Positions 9,276-19,480 of a stretch of 64,000 nt of DNA are shown here, piece after piece. Origin of the DNA: Bacillus sp. OV322 (GTDB lineage: Bacteria > Bacillota > Bacilli > Bacillales > DSM-1321); NCBI RefSeq assembly GCF_900112495.1, contig NZ_FOMA01000001.1, positions 744,001-808,000 of the forward strand, read 5' to 3'. Made by a program: the position numbers and the translations under genes. How positions within the stretch are numbered: position 1 is the first letter of the stretch; each line of letters opens with the position of its first letter. Below the pieces are notes generated by a model that did not search any database, was not told where the DNA came from, and was given only the letters and a program-made list of their open reading frames with translations.

Positions 9276-9304
9276 TTGATTGTGTCATGAGGTTATGCTA
9301 TATT
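9276..9304 (+). promoter_or_regulatory. Sigma-A promoter for rpsB
   Basis: TTGATT (9276-9281), a 17-base spacer and TATATT (9299-9304). This leaves a leader of about 105 bases before the rpsB start, long enough to hold a regulatory structure, though I could not identify one. Confidence 0.75.
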
Positions 9305-9420
9305 ATGTTTTGGTGTTAATACACACGTTTTCGTGATTCATGCAGATGGTGCTGTTTGACAGTTTCTGTATGAAAATGATCGGGACGGAGGAAAAACAAA
9401 ACCATTTAGGAGGAACTATA

Positions 9421-10134
9421 ATGTCAGTAATTTCTATGAAACAATTGCTTGAAGCTGGTGTGCATTTCGGACACCAAACACGTCGCTGGAACCCGAAAAT
9501 GAAGAAATATATCTTCACTGAGCGTAACGGCATCTACATCATCGACCTTCAAAAAACAGTTAAAAAGGTTGAAGAAGCTTACAACTTCGTTAAAGAAGTA
9601 GCAGCTAATGGCGGAACAATCCTTTTCGTCGGAACTAAAAAGCAAGCTCAGGAATCAGTTAAGGAAGAAGCAATCCGTTCTGGCATGTACTATGTGAACC
9701 AGCGCTGGTTAGGCGGAACTTTAACAAACTTTGAAACAATCCAAAAGCGTATTGCCCGTCTTAAAGATATTGAAAAGATGGAAGAAAACGGAACGTTCGA
9801 AGTGCTTCCTAAAAAAGAAGTTATCCAACTTAAAAAAGAATTAGAACGCCTTGAAAAATTCTTAGGCGGAATTAAAGATATGAAGGGCATTCCTGATGCA
9901 ATCTTCATCATTGACCCGCGCAAAGAGCGCATTGCGGTTGCTGAAGCACATAAATTGAACATTCCTCTTGTTGGAATTGTTGATACAAACTGTGATCCAG
10001 ATGAAATCGATCATGTTATTCCTGCAAATGATGATGCAATCCGTGCTGTCAAATTGTTAACTGGCAAAATGGCTGATGCTATTTTGGAAGCTAAACAAGG
10101 CGAAGAAACAGCTACTGAAACAACAACTGCTTAA
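9421..10134 (+). CDS. rpsB: 30S ribosomal protein S2
   Basis: Structural component of the small subunit. The sequence beginning [19 protein letters not shown] and containing [11 protein letters not shown] and [16 protein letters not shown] is typical of bacterial S2. The ATG at 9421 follows a strong AGGAGG at 9410-9415; the in-frame upstream extension is untranslated leader. At 237 residues it is a normal S2. Linked to tsf as in nearly all bacteria, with a hairpin terminator between. Confidence 0.98.
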   Translation: MSVISMKQLLEAGVHFGHQTRRWNPKMKKYIFTERNGIYIIDLQKTVKKVEEAYNFVKEVAANGGTILFVGTKKQAQESVKEEAIRSGMYYVNQRWLGGTLTNFETIQKRIARLKDIEKMEENGTFEVLPKKEVIQLKKELERLEKFLGGIKDMKGIPDAIFIIDPRKERIAVAEAHKLNIPLVGIVDTNCDPDEIDHVIPANDDAIRAVKLLTGKMADAILEAKQGEETATETTTA

Positions 10135-10144
10135 TGCTCAGCGA

Positions 10145-10184
10145 AAAGGTGATAAGAGGATAATGCCTTTTATCACTTTTTTTT
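10145..10184 (+). terminator. Terminator/attenuator between rpsB and tsf
   Basis: A stem including GTGATAA and TTATCAC (extended by A-T pairs), with a loop of about 14 bases, is followed by a run of eight T residues. It should reduce rpsB read-through into tsf. The next 190 bases hold no clear strong promoter. Confidence 0.75.
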
Positions 10185-10378
10185 GAAATTTTCCAAGCGG
10201 GATACTGATAAATGCCATAGGCACTTCAGTATTCGCAGCGCTTGGGCATGTTTTTTGCCTGGCAGGCTTGGAAAAATAATCTTTTCCGGGCTCCAATTGG
10301 AAAAGACGGCAGTTTTCTGTCACAATGAAAACAGAATGCAAAAAACCAATACATACAATTATGAGGAGGATTTTATCA

Positions 10379-11263
10379 ATGGCAATCACTGCACAGCAAG
10401 TTAAAGAATTGCGTGAAAAAACAGGCGCAGGCATGATGGACTGCAAAAAAGCTTTACAGGCAACAGAAGGAGACATGGAAAAAGCAATCGATTTCCTTCG
10501 TGAAAAAGGCATTGCTAAAGCTGCTAACAAATCTGACCGTATCGCTGCAGAAGGATCTGCTTACATCGTTACAGAAGGAAATGAAGCTGTTATCCTTGAA
10601 GTGAACTCAGAAACAGACTTCGTTGCAAAAAATGAAGGCTTCCAGGTTCTTGTTAAAGAACTTGCTCAGCATTTGCTTGCAAAGAAACCAGCCACTGTTG
10701 AAGAAGCTCTTGAGCAGACAATGGATAATGGCGCTACAGTTGCTGACCATATCAATGCTGCAGTTGCGAAAATTGGTGAAAGATTAAATCTTCGCCGTTT
10801 TGAAGTAGTGGCTAAGGGCGATAATGACGCTTTCGGCGCTTACTTGCATATGGGCGGAAGAATCGGAGTATTGACTGTTCTTGAAGGAACAACTGACTCT
10901 GATGCTGCTAAAGACGTTTCCATGCATATCGCTGCATTAAGACCTAAATATGTGTCCCGCGACCAAGTTGATTCTACTGAAATCGAACGCGAGCGCGAAG
11001 TTCTTACTCAGCAGGCATTAAATGAAGGAAAACCTGAAAAAATCGTTGCTAAAATGGTTGAAGGACGCATCGGTAAATTCTATGAAGAAATTTGTGTTGT
11101 GGATCAGTCATTCGTTAAAAACCCTGACCAAAAGGTTGGCGAATTTGTAAAATCAAAAGGCGCTGCTGTTAAGAGCTTTGTCCGCTACGAAGTTGGAGAA
11201 GGAATCGAAAAGCGTCAAGATAACTTTGCTGAAGAAGTAATGAGCCAAGTTAAAAAAGACTAA
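10379..11263 (+). CDS. tsf: Elongation factor Ts
   Basis: Nucleotide exchange factor for EF-Tu. The N-terminal UBA-like domain ([19 protein letters not shown]) and the TDFVAKN core motif are present; 294 residues, normal length. The ATG at 10379 has GAGGAGG about 6-12 bases upstream. It is followed by a terminator and then pyrH and frr. Confidence 0.98.
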   Translation: MAITAQQVKELREKTGAGMMDCKKALQATEGDMEKAIDFLREKGIAKAANKSDRIAAEGSAYIVTEGNEAVILEVNSETDFVAKNEGFQVLVKELAQHLLAKKPATVEEALEQTMDNGATVADHINAAVAKIGERLNLRRFEVVAKGDNDAFGAYLHMGGRIGVLTVLEGTTDSDAAKDVSMHIAALRPKYVSRDQVDSTEIEREREVLTQQALNEGKPEKIVAKMVEGRIGKFYEEICVVDQSFVKNPDQKVGEFVKSKGAAVKSFVRYEVGEGIEKRQDNFAEEVMSQVKKD

Positions 11264-11284
11264 TTTAAAAACATCTGAAATGAT

Positions 11285-11316
11285 AAATAGGGAGCACAAT
11301 TGTGTTCCCTATTTTT
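11285..11316 (+). terminator. Rho-independent terminator after tsf
   Basis: Inverted arms AAATAGGGA and TCCCTATTT enclose a smaller CAC/GTG stem; the 3' arm runs into a T tract. Confidence 0.85.
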
Positions 11317-11387
11317 GAACCATTATGAATACCTGAGAGTTGAATTGGAAACAAGATGAATTCAAGATTACATAGTTGGAGGTTCTC

Positions 11388-12110
11388 ATGAGCAGCGCGA
11401 AATATAAACGTGTCGTATTAAAACTAAGCGGTGAAGCATTAGCCGGTGAAGAAGGCTTTGGCATCAATCCTTCTATAATTAAATCTATAGCTGAACAAGT
11501 TAAAGAAGTTGCACTTTTGGATGTGGAAGTTGCTGTCGTAGTAGGGGGCGGAAACATCTGGCGCGGCAAAATTGGAAGCGAAATGGGCATGGACCGGGCC
11601 AATGCGGACTATATGGGAATGCTTGCAACCGTTATGAATTCCTTGGCCCTGCAGGATAGCCTTGAGCAGCTTGGTATTGAAACACGCGTTCAAACTTCAA
11701 TAGAGATGAGACAAGTGGCAGAACCTTATATCAGACGCCGTGCAATCAGACATCTTGAGAAAAATCGGGTCGTTATTTTTGCGGCCGGTACAGGAAATCC
11801 TTACTTCTCTACAGACACTACCGCAGCTTTGCGTGCAGCTGAAATTGAAGCAGACGTAATTCTGATGGCTAAAAACAATGTCGACGGTGTTTATAATGCA
11901 GATCCGGTAAAAGATAAAGATGCTGTTAAGTATGACGAGCTTTCTTATTTGGATGTGCTTAAAGAAGGATTGGAAGTTATGGATTCTACTGCATCTTCAT
12001 TATGCATGGATAACGATATTCCATTAATTGTATTTTCGCTTATGGAAAAGGGCAATATTAAAAAAGCAGTTTTAGGCGAAACGCTTGGAACTATAGTCAG
12101 GGGGAAATAA
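11388..12110 (+). CDS. pyrH: UMP kinase
   Basis: Phosphorylates UMP to UDP, an essential hexameric amino-acid-kinase-fold enzyme. The KLSGEALAG phosphate-binding segment near the N terminus, [11 protein letters not shown], and [14 protein letters not shown] are family hallmarks. The ATG at 11388 is chosen over a TTG at 11376 because GGAGGT lies 6-7 bases upstream; this gives 240 residues, the normal size. The stop is followed after one base by frr. Confidence 0.98.
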   Translation: MSSAKYKRVVLKLSGEALAGEEGFGINPSIIKSIAEQVKEVALLDVEVAVVVGGGNIWRGKIGSEMGMDRANADYMGMLATVMNSLALQDSLEQLGIETRVQTSIEMRQVAEPYIRRRAIRHLEKNRVVIFAAGTGNPYFSTDTTAALRAAEIEADVILMAKNNVDGVYNADPVKDKDAVKYDELSYLDVLKEGLEVMDSTASSLCMDNDIPLIVFSLMEKGNIKKAVLGETLGTIVRGK

Positions 12111-12111
12111 A

Positions 12112-12669
12112 ATGCCAAAACAAATTCTGGAAAATTCAAAGTCGAGAATGGAAAAAGCAATCAGTTCATATTCAAGGGAATTGGCAAGTATCCGTGCTGG
12201 CAGGGCAAGTTCATCCCTGCTGGATAAAATATCTGTGGATTATTACGGTGCGCCTACACCAATCAATCAGGTTGCCGGAGTATCCGTTCCAGAAGCGCGA
12301 CTTTTAGTCATTCAGCCTTATGATAAAACCATCCTTGGCGATATTGAAAAAGCGATTCTGAAATCAGACTTGGGTCTGAATCCATCAAATGACGGCTCTA
12401 TCATTAGAATTGCAATTCCTGCTCTAACAGAAGAGCGCCGCAAGGAACTTGTAAAGGTTGTAAGGAAAGAATCGGAAGAAGCAAAAATTGCCATCAGGAA
12501 CATTCGCCGCGATTCAAATGATGATTTGAAAAAGCTTGAGAAGAATGGCGAAATAACTGAAGATGATTTAAGAGGCTATTCAGATGATATCCAAAAGATG
12601 ACAGACAGCCATATCAGCAAAATTGAGGATATTACAAAGGATAAAGAAAAAGAAATCCTGGAAGTATAA
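12112..12669 (+). CDS. frr: Ribosome recycling factor
   Basis: With EF-G, splits post-termination ribosomes. The 185-residue protein has the family's [10 protein letters not shown]-terminal motif, the beta domain ([12 protein letters not shown]) and the C-terminal [11 protein letters not shown] helix. It is coupled to pyrH. The following 420 bases contain large hairpins and no gene. Confidence 0.98.
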   Translation: MPKQILENSKSRMEKAISSYSRELASIRAGRASSSLLDKISVDYYGAPTPINQVAGVSVPEARLLVIQPYDKTILGDIEKAILKSDLGLNPSNDGSIIRIAIPALTEERRKELVKVVRKESEEAKIAIRNIRRDSNDDLKKLEKNGEITEDDLRGYSDDIQKMTDSHISKIEDITKDKEKEILEV

Positions 12670-12694
12670 AGAATCTGTAATTCTTGTTAACAGT

Positions 12695-12830
12695 AAAAAG
12701 GGGCCGGCCATCAGTGGGTTTTGTGAAGTCTTAGCACTTATGCGTGAATAATTAATATCTGTTATTAGTTATTCAATCTGCCTGAGTTTTGACTTTTTTG
12801 CACAAATCTCTTTATGGCAGCCCCTTTTTT
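12695..12830 (+). terminator. Long-loop hairpin with nested stem, followed by T tract
   Basis: The outer arms at 12695-12711 and 12814-12830 pair over AAAAAGGGG/CCCCTTTTT and GCCAT/ATGGC with small interruptions. The roughly 100-base interior holds a second stem at 12746-12774 (12 bp, one G-U). The 3' arm ends in T residues, so it probably terminates the frr transcript, although the loop is far longer than normal. Confidence 0.6.
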
Positions 12831-12861
12831 TACTGCAGACAGGCTTTTCGGCAGTATTTTT
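12831..12861 (+). terminator. Second short terminator-like hairpin
   Basis: TACTGC and GCAGTA are separated by 14 bases and followed by five T residues. It is directly behind the larger structure and may be a back-up terminator. The remaining bases up to uppS are AT-rich, with a possible -10 (TATGAT near 12970) but no good -35. Confidence 0.5.
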
Positions 12862-13090
12862 AACAGACAAAACCAGATTTCAGGGATATAATATTTTGCC
12901 CTTGTCTTTAAAACCGTCTATCTTACTCAATTTTTCATAATAATAATAGGAGAAGCGTCTGTTTTTTGTTATGATAGGATTGATTCTTTGCTATACATAG
13001 GAATTGAGGAGGCCTTGCATGATTTTCAGTCATACAGGCAAAAATTTTTAAAAATAAAAGATAGAGTACAACCTGATGGGGGACAAAAGT

Positions 13091-13864
13091 ATGTATTCAT
13101 TATGGAAGCGTTTGTTCAATAAAGATGCTTCTTCGGATCTGAATAAAAGGATTCAGGATATAAAAAAAAATGCGGTACCCTTCCATATTGCGATTATTAT
13201 GGATGGGAATGGCCGCTGGGCAAAAAAACGCGCTCTTCCTAGAGTAGCGGGGCATCATGAAGGAATGAAAGTGGTAAGAAGAATTACGAGGCTTGCCAAT
13301 AAGCTGGGTATTGGAACATTGACGGTTTATGCGTTTTCTACGGAAAACTGGAAACGTCCTAAAAGTGAAGTGGAGTTCCTGATGAAACTGCCGGAAGAAT
13401 TTTTAGGATCATTTTTGCCTGAACTTGTATCCGAAAATGTTAAAGTGGAGATGATTGGCGATAAGTCGTACCTTCCTCCGCATACAATAAGAGCAGTTGA
13501 AACGGCAATGGAGAAAACAAAACATAATACCGGTCTGATTTTAAATTTCGCATTGAATTATGGAAGCCGTTCGGAAATCCTCGGGGCAGTAAAGAAAATC
13601 ATTGATGACAAAAAAAGCGGATTATTAAAGGGCGATATTACGGAAGAGGATTTCTCCAGTTATTTAATGACAGGCAATTTGCAGGATCCGGACCTGCTGA
13701 TACGTACAAGCGGTGAGATAAGGCTAAGTAACTTCATGTTATGGCAGCTTGCTTATTCTGAATTCTGGTTTACTGATGTATTATGGCCTGATTTTAAGGA
13801 AGAGGACCTGCTCGAAGCCGTTGAAGTCTACCAGAAACGGTCAAGAAGGTTTGGCGGTGTCTAA
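13091..13864 (+). CDS. uppS: Undecaprenyl (di)phosphate synthase, isoprenyl transferase
   Basis: cis-Prenyltransferase that makes the C55 lipid carrier for cell-wall precursors. The catalytic MDGNGRWAKKR motif near the N terminus, the AFSTENWKRP region and the C-terminal RTSGEIRLSNFMLWQ and YSEFWFTDVLWP motifs are intact. I prefer the ATG at 13091, which has GGGGGAC 6-7 bases upstream, over the ATG at 13076. This gives 257 residues. First of the uppS-cdsA-dxr-rseP lipid/isoprenoid run. Confidence 0.96.
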   Translation: MYSLWKRLFNKDASSDLNKRIQDIKKNAVPFHIAIIMDGNGRWAKKRALPRVAGHHEGMKVVRRITRLANKLGIGTLTVYAFSTENWKRPKSEVEFLMKLPEEFLGSFLPELVSENVKVEMIGDKSYLPPHTIRAVETAMEKTKHNTGLILNFALNYGSRSEILGAVKKIIDDKKSGLLKGDITEEDFSSYLMTGNLQDPDLLIRTSGEIRLSNFMLWQLAYSEFWFTDVLWPDFKEEDLLEAVEVYQKRSRRFGGV

Positions 13865-13890
13865 TTTAGAAGGCGAGGAAAATTGAACTA

Positions 13891-14688
13891 ATGAAACAAC
13901 GTATTATTACGGCTGTTATTGCTGCAGCCATATTTATTCCCTTAGTTATATTGGGGAACCTGCCATTTTTACTGTTGATTTACCTGATGGCGACAATTGG
14001 CTTGTATGAATTGCAGAAAATGAAAAAGATGCCATTAAGTTCTTTTTCATCCCTGCTGTCGTTTATTTTATTATGGGCAGCGCTGGTGCCAGAACAGCAT
14101 GGGGGAATGTTTGGTTATATTTATCAGCATAAGCTTCAGATTTTCCTTTTAGGTGTGCTGATTTACCTGATATATACTGTTGTGACGAAGAATTCATTTA
14201 CTTTTGATGATGCTGGGTTTCTGTCCATTTCTGTCCTTTATGTAGGTATGGGCTTTTATTATATGTTTGAGACCCGGCAGGAGGGCACAAATGGACTGTA
14301 TTACTTATTTTATGCCCTTTTTACCATCTGGGCGACTGATTCTGGTGCATACTTTTTTGGAAAGGCAATGGGCAAACGCAAGCTGTGGCCGGAAATCAGC
14401 CCCAATAAGACAATTGAGGGATTTATAGGCGGAATTATCTGCGCTCTGATTGTCTCCATTTTATTTTACTTCTTTTCTGATCTCGAACACTCGGCTGTTA
14501 AATTACTGCTGATTAGCATTCTTATATCAGTTTTTGGCCAAATGGGAGATCTTGTTCAATCAGCGTATAAGAGGCATTATGGCGTAAAAGATTCAGGAAG
14601 GCTGCTGCCGGGCCATGGCGGAATATTGGACAGACTTGACAGTTTAATTTTTATTTTGCCAATCCTCCAGATACTGAATCTATTTTAA
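13891..14688 (+). CDS. cdsA: Phosphatidate cytidylyltransferase
   Basis: Makes CDP-diacylglycerol from phosphatidate and CTP at the membrane. The 265 residues form about eight hydrophobic segments and end with the family signature around KDSGRLLPGHGGILDRLDS. It follows uppS by 26 bases. Its product is the substrate of PgsA, encoded near the end of this window. Confidence 0.96.
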   Translation: MKQRIITAVIAAAIFIPLVILGNLPFLLLIYLMATIGLYELQKMKKMPLSSFSSLLSFILLWAALVPEQHGGMFGYIYQHKLQIFLLGVLIYLIYTVVTKNSFTFDDAGFLSISVLYVGMGFYYMFETRQEGTNGLYYLFYALFTIWATDSGAYFFGKAMGKRKLWPEISPNKTIEGFIGGIICALIVSILFYFFSDLEHSAVKLLLISILISVFGQMGDLVQSAYKRHYGVKDSGRLLPGHGGILDRLDSLIFILPILQILNLF

Positions 14689-14696
14689 AGACTTTT

Positions 14697-14744
14697 CAGG
14701 GACATTGCTGCCTTGTATTGGCCTTTAGACTGAATCTGTCCCTG
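14697..14744. other. Inverted repeat between cdsA and dxr
   Basis: Perfect 8-base arms (CAGGGACA and TGTCCCTG) are separated by 32 bases and not followed by a T tract. It could form a hairpin in the cdsA 3' region; function is not evident. Confidence 0.4.
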
Positions 14745-14856
14745 GGGAATCTTAAACTAAGCAGAAACAGCAGGAGGCAAGCGTAACAGTAACATTTGAA
14801 AAAAACCTTGGAGTTTTATGGGTTAAAAGCTGCAAGCAAATTGGAGTTGAATACAC

Positions 14857-16014
14857 ATGAAATATATTAGTCTTTTAGGCGCAACAGGTTCGATTGGGAG
14901 GCAGACCGCGGATGTCGTGCGTTCACATCCCGAGGAGTTTCGGATAGTGTCGTTGTCGGCAGGCAGAAATATCAGCCTGACACGAAAATTCATCAATGAA
15001 TTCAAGCCCGAATTGGTTTCTGTACAAACGAAAGAAGACTGTGAAACACTTAAAACGGAGTTTCCCTCAGGAGATATAAAGTTTGTTTATGGTGACACAG
15101 GACTAGAAGAAGCAGCTGTATACGAAAAAGCCACTGTGCTTGTGAATGCCGTGATAGGCAGTGTAGGCCTAGCTCCGACTCTTAAAGCAATTAAAGCAAA
15201 AAAAGACATCGCGATTGCCAATAAAGAAACACTTGTAACAGCTGGTCACCTGGTTATGGAGGAAGCCCGTAAGGCAGGAGTCAGCCTGCTTCCGGTCGAC
15301 AGTGAGCACTCTGCCATTTTTCAGGCACTGCAGGGCGAAAAAGAAAAAAACATCGAACGTCTCATAATTACCGCTTCAGGCGGCAGTTTCCGTGACCGGA
15401 CAAGGGAAGAGCTGAAAGATGTCAGTGTGGAGGATGCGCTGAATCACCCTAACTGGTCCATGGGCGCAAAGATCACAATTGATTCTGCAACAATGATGAA
15501 TAAGGGGCTAGAAGTAATAGAAGCGCACTGGCTTTTTGGTCTGCCTTACGAAAAAATCGATGTGCTGCTGCATAAAGAAAGCATTATCCATTCAATGGTT
15601 GAATATCATGATTCAAGTGTGATTGCACAGCTTGGCACGCCAGATATGCGAGTGCCGATCCAATATGCTCTCACCTATCCGGACAGGCTGCCGCTTGCCT
15701 CGAAAAACAGGCTTGATCTTGCAAGCATCGGAAAGCTGCATTTTGAAGAGATGGATTTTGGGCGTTTTCCTTGTTTGCAATTTGCATATGAAGCAGGTAA
15801 AATGGGCGGAACGATGCCGACTGTTTTAAATGCAGCTAATGAAGAGGCAGTGGCGCGTTTTCTTAATGGAGATATTTCATTCCTTGAAATAGAGAAATTG
15901 ATTGAAAAAGCGCTGAATAATCACCAGGCAATCGACAATCCGGAGTTATCCATTATCCAGGAAGTGGACCTGCATACACGGCAATATGTCAAAAAACTAT
16001 TAATTTCGAGGTGA
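14857..16014 (+). CDS. dxr: 1-deoxy-D-xylulose 5-phosphate reductoisomerase
   Basis: Second step of the MEP isoprenoid pathway: DXP to MEP with NADPH. The N-terminal [10 protein letters not shown] nucleotide-binding motif, [11 protein letters not shown] metal-binding segment, and ASGGSFRD and [23 protein letters not shown] catalytic loops (shown in part) are intact. 385 residues, normal. It is linked to uppS, so isoprenoid supply and use sit together. The stop is 7 bases before the rseP GTG. Confidence 0.97.
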   Translation: MKYISLLGATGSIGRQTADVVRSHPEEFRIVSLSAGRNISLTRKFINEFKPELVSVQTKEDCETLKTEFPSGDIKFVYGDTGLEEAAVYEKATVLVNAVIGSVGLAPTLKAIKAKKDIAIANKETLVTAGHLVMEEARKAGVSLLPVDSEHSAIFQALQGEKEKNIERLIITASGGSFRDRTREELKDVSVEDALNHPNWSMGAKITIDSATMMNKGLEVIEAHWLFGLPYEKIDVLLHKESIIHSMVEYHDSSVIAQLGTPDMRVPIQYALTYPDRLPLASKNRLDLASIGKLHFEEMDFGRFPCLQFAYEAGKMGGTMPTVLNAANEEAVARFLNGDISFLEIEKLIEKALNNHQAIDNPELSIIQEVDLHTRQYVKKLLISR

Positions 16015-16021
16015 TGTTCAC

Positions 16022-17287
16022 GTGCAAACACTGCAAACCGTAATTGCCTTCATAATTATTTTTGGGGCGCTCGTCTTCTTTCATGAACTTGGCCACTTAT
16101 ACTTTGCAAAGCGGGCAGGAATCTTATGCCGGGAGTTCGCAATAGGGTTTGGTCCTAAGGTGTTAACTTTTAAGCGAAACGAGACGGTATATACCATTCG
16201 GCTGCTTCCGATTGGCGGATATGTGAGAATGGCCGGTGAAGATGCGGAAAATATAGAAATTAAACCGGGTTTCCGGGTGGGACTGATTTTTGATAAAGAA
16301 AATATTGTTTCGAAGATTGTTACAAACAATAAAGATAAATATTCGGATATTCATATCATAGAGGTAGAGGCGCTGGACCTTGACCATAAGCTGTTTATCA
16401 GCGGCTATGAGGAGAGCGAAGGAGAGCTGAAGACTTTTTCCGTGCATCCTGAAGCCGTGATTGTGGAAGATGGGGTTGAAAATCAAATTGCACCCTACAA
16501 CAGGCAGTTTGCTTCTAAATCACTTGGAAACCGTGCCATTACCATATTTGCGGGACCAATGATGAACTTTATCCTGGCAATAGTTATTTTTATGATTATT
16601 GGTTTGTTTCAAGGCGTTGCTGTCGATAAGGCTAAGCTCGGGGAATTGACCAAGGATGGGACGGCCATTTCCTCAGGTCTAAAACAAGGCGATGAAGTGC
16701 AGTCTATTGACGGAAGTGAAGTTTCAAGCTGGAATGATGTTCAAAAAAGCATTCAGAAAAATCCGGGAAAAGAGATTGAATTCGTTGTTGAGCGGAATGG
16801 AAAGACATTGGAGGTTCCGGTCACCCCGAAAGAAGTTGAACGGGACGGGCTGAAAATGGGTGTGATCGGTGTATATCCGCCTATTGAAAAGTCTCCTCTC
16901 AAAGCGTTCAAACTCGGTTTTACGGAAACGTATGAATGGACTAAGCAAATTTTCTTTATGCTGGGCAAGCTTGTCAGCGGGCATTTTAAAATAGATATGC
17001 TTTCCGGCCCTGTCGGGATATACAAATCTACAGAAGAAGTGGCCAAATCAGGTGTTTTCAATCTGATGAAGTGGGGCGGGATTTTAAGCATCAATTTAGG
17101 GATCATGAACTTACTGCCGCTTCCGGCATTAGATGGCGGGCGTTTACTATTCTTCTTAGTTGAAGCATTAAGGGGAAAACCGATAGACCGCCAGAAAGAA
17201 GGGCTGGTGCATTTTATAGGCTTTGCACTGCTGATGCTTCTGATGATTGTGGTCACCTGGAATGATATCCAGAGATTTTTCCTTTAA
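16022..17287 (+). CDS. rseP: RseP/RasP, site-2 intramembrane zinc metalloprotease
   Basis: Cleaves transmembrane segments of anti-sigma factors and other membrane peptides. The zinc site HELGH is at residues 21-25 in the first membrane helix. A PDZ domain lies around residues 200-275, and the C-terminal LPLPALDGG motif, supplying the third metal ligand, is near residue 365. The start is a GTG behind a GAGGTGA site that overlaps the end of dxr. Length is 421 residues. Confidence 0.96.
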   Translation: MQTLQTVIAFIIIFGALVFFHELGHLYFAKRAGILCREFAIGFGPKVLTFKRNETVYTIRLLPIGGYVRMAGEDAENIEIKPGFRVGLIFDKENIVSKIVTNNKDKYSDIHIIEVEALDLDHKLFISGYEESEGELKTFSVHPEAVIVEDGVENQIAPYNRQFASKSLGNRAITIFAGPMMNFILAIVIFMIIGLFQGVAVDKAKLGELTKDGTAISSGLKQGDEVQSIDGSEVSSWNDVQKSIQKNPGKEIEFVVERNGKTLEVPVTPKEVERDGLKMGVIGVYPPIEKSPLKAFKLGFTETYEWTKQIFFMLGKLVSGHFKIDMLSGPVGIYKSTEEVAKSGVFNLMKWGGILSINLGIMNLLPLPALDGGRLLFFLVEALRGKPIDRQKEGLVHFIGFALLMLLMIVVTWNDIQRFFL

Positions 17288-17334
17288 TATTACGTGCATG
17301 TGCGGGTAATTAGATAAATACTCTGCTAAATTGC

Positions 17335-17364
17335 TTGGTTTCTCTTTGCGGCGTCATGTATAAT
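17335..17364 (+). promoter_or_regulatory. Sigma-A promoter for proS
   Basis: TTGGTT (17335-17340), 18-base spacer and consensus TATAAT (17359-17364). Transcription would begin near 17371, leaving a leader of about 155 bases. Confidence 0.7.
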
Positions 17365-17388
17365 CTATATAAAGATATGCGGGCTATT

Positions 17389-17409
17389 AAGCGCTATTTT
17401 ATAGCGCTT
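17389..17409 (+). terminator. Promoter-proximal hairpin in the proS leader
   Basis: A perfect 9-bp stem (AAGCGCTAT / ATAGCGCTT) with a TTT loop lies about 20 bases after the predicted transcription start. It is followed by TTAGTCTTTT. It may be an attenuator, a 5' stabilising hairpin, or the terminator of the rseP transcript placed after the next promoter. Confidence 0.55.
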
Positions 17410-17527
17410 TTAGTCTTTTCAGATGATAAAGCTATATGGCTTGTTCACAAATATATTCACACTGGAAATAATGAAATAAATGGCTGTTTAATGAATCATA
17501 ATTTTTCAATTGAGGAGTGCACGAAAC

Positions 17528-19228
17528 ATGAAACAAAGTAATACATTGATTCCGACAATGAGGGAAACTCCGTCGGATGCAGAAATAAAAAGCCATCAGC
17601 TGCTGCTTAGAGCGGGCTATATGAGACAAAATTCAAGCGGCGTCTACAGTTTTATGCCACTTGGAATAAAGGTCCTTCAAAAAATCGAATCGATCGTCAG
17701 AGAGGAAATGGAAGAGGCTGGTGCGGTTGAATTGCTTATGCCGGCGCTTCAGCAGGCTGAGTTTTGGCAGGAGTCGGGCAGGTGGTATACATACGGACCT
17801 GAATTAATGCGCTTAAGGGACCGGAATGACCGGGAATTTGCTTTGGGGGCTACACATGAAGAAGTCATCACAAGCCTGATCCGTGATGAAGTGAAGTCCT
17901 ATAAGAGACTTCCGCTTACATTGTATCAGATCCAGACAAAATTCCGGGATGAAAAAAGACCTCGTTTTGGTTTGCTGCGCGGACGCGAGTTCATCATGAA
18001 AGATGCTTACTCTTTTCATTCAAACCAGGAAAGCCTCGATGAAGTATATAAAAAAATATTCAATGCATATTCTGCAATATTCCGCCGCTGCGGACTGGAT
18101 TTCCGTGCAGTAATTGCTGATTCTGGGGCGATGGGCGGTAAAGATACTCACGAATTCATGGTTCTTTCAGATGTCGGGGAAGACACAATCGCTTATTCCG
18201 ATAGCTCAGATTATGCAGCAAACATTGAAATGGCGCCTGTAACCGGCAGTTATAAACAAAGTGATGAAGCGCTGGCGGAGATGGAAAAGGTGCATACTCC
18301 CGGCCAGAAAACGATTGAAGAAGTTTCTGGGTTCCTTGGGCTTGATCAGAAAAAATGCATCAAATCCCTGCTCTTTAAAGTGGATGACAAATTTGTTCTC
18401 GTTTTAGTCAGAGGAGATCATGAAGTAAATGACATTAAATTGAAAAATTTATATTCTGCTTCGGTTGTTGAATTGGCTGATCCGGGATTGACAAAGGAAC
18501 TGCTCGGGTCTTCTGCAGGTTCATTAGGTCCGGTTTCTGTTTCCAAAGACATTGAAATTATTGCAGATCAGGCAGTAATCAGCATGGCTAATGCTGTATG
18601 CGGTGCAAATGAAGAAGGTTACCATTTCACAAACGTGAACGCCGGCCGTGATTTTACTGTATCAAGATACGAAGATCTGCGCTTTATACAGGAAGGTGAT
18701 GTATCACCGGATGGAAATGGAACCATTAAGTTCGCAAAAGGCATTGAAGTTGGACATGTCTTTAAACTTGGTACCCGGTACAGCGAAGCGATGGGAGCAG
18801 CCTTCCTTGATGAAAATGGCCGTTCACAGCCAATGATCATGGGCTGCTATGGAATTGGAGTTTCCCGTACTCTTGCAGCAGTGGCCGAGCAGTATAATGA
18901 TGAAAATGGACTCGTCTGGCCAGCAGATTTAGCTCCTTATCAGGTTCATGTAATTCCGGTCAATATGAAGGACAGCACACAATCAGAATTAGCTGGAGAC
19001 ATTTATGCCAGCCTGAAAAAAGAGGGCTTTGATGTGTTAATGGATGACCGCAAGGAGCGGCCTGGAGTCAAGTTCGCCGATTCGGATCTGATTGGAGTTC
19101 CTGTCAGAATTACAGTCGGGAAAAAAGCCTCTGAAGGTATCATTGAAATGAAAATCCGAAAAACAGGCGAAGTCCTTGAGCTTAAGCTGGATGAAATCTC
19201 TGCGAAATTGCAGGAACTTATGGCGTGA
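17528..19228 (+). CDS. proS: Prolyl-tRNA ligase (bacterial type with editing domain)
   Basis: Class II aminoacyl-tRNA ligase charging tRNA-Pro. It has the N-terminal catalytic motifs ([36 protein letters not shown]), a middle Ala-tRNA-Pro editing insertion (about residues 225-400), and the C-terminal anticodon domain. The ATG at 17528 has GAGGAGTG 9-16 bases upstream and gives 566 residues. The leader does not show a T-box that I can recognise. Confidence 0.97.
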   Translation: MKQSNTLIPTMRETPSDAEIKSHQLLLRAGYMRQNSSGVYSFMPLGIKVLQKIESIVREEMEEAGAVELLMPALQQAEFWQESGRWYTYGPELMRLRDRNDREFALGATHEEVITSLIRDEVKSYKRLPLTLYQIQTKFRDEKRPRFGLLRGREFIMKDAYSFHSNQESLDEVYKKIFNAYSAIFRRCGLDFRAVIADSGAMGGKDTHEFMVLSDVGEDTIAYSDSSDYAANIEMAPVTGSYKQSDEALAEMEKVHTPGQKTIEEVSGFLGLDQKKCIKSLLFKVDDKFVLVLVRGDHEVNDIKLKNLYSASVVELADPGLTKELLGSSAGSLGPVSVSKDIEIIADQAVISMANAVCGANEEGYHFTNVNAGRDFTVSRYEDLRFIQEGDVSPDGNGTIKFAKGIEVGHVFKLGTRYSEAMGAAFLDENGRSQPMIMGCYGIGVSRTLAAVAEQYNDENGLVWPADLAPYQVHVIPVNMKDSTQSELAGDIYASLKKEGFDVLMDDRKERPGVKFADSDLIGVPVRITVGKKASEGIIEMKIRKTGEVLELKLDEISAKLQELMA

Positions 19229-19267
19229 CAGGCTCCGTACAAAACTAAACTAAAAACTGCAAAAATA

Positions 19268-19305
19268 CAAAGGCAGCATTCTTAAATGAGTGTGCCTTTT
19301 TCTTC
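19268..19305 (+). terminator. Rho-independent terminator after proS
   Basis: CAAAGGCA and TGCCTTT arms with an inner ATTC/GAGT-type pairing, followed by a T-rich tract. Confidence 0.8.
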
Positions 19306-19348
19306 TGCTTTTACCTGAAATAATCTGTCTGTAATATGTAGGATGGTA

Positions 19349-19357
19349 TGATATAAT
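19349..19357 (+). promoter_or_regulatory. Extended -10 promoter for polC
   Basis: TGATATAAT is an extended -10 with a consensus hexamer. The -35 region is poor (TCTGTA-like near 19329). This leaves a leader of about 115 bases. Confidence 0.55.
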
Positions 19358-19480
19358 AACCACTGTTGTGCAATGAAATTTGAGCGGCAGATATAGCGAT
19401 TACACGCGAAAAATATAGCTGAAGCATAAAAAAGAAGCCTAATTCAGGCATTTAAAATATATATGATGGGGAGTGAGAAG

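Noticed and set aside
17365..17527. T-box leader before proS
   Set aside because: No T-box sequence or terminator-antiterminator pair was recognisable; only a short hairpin near the promoter.
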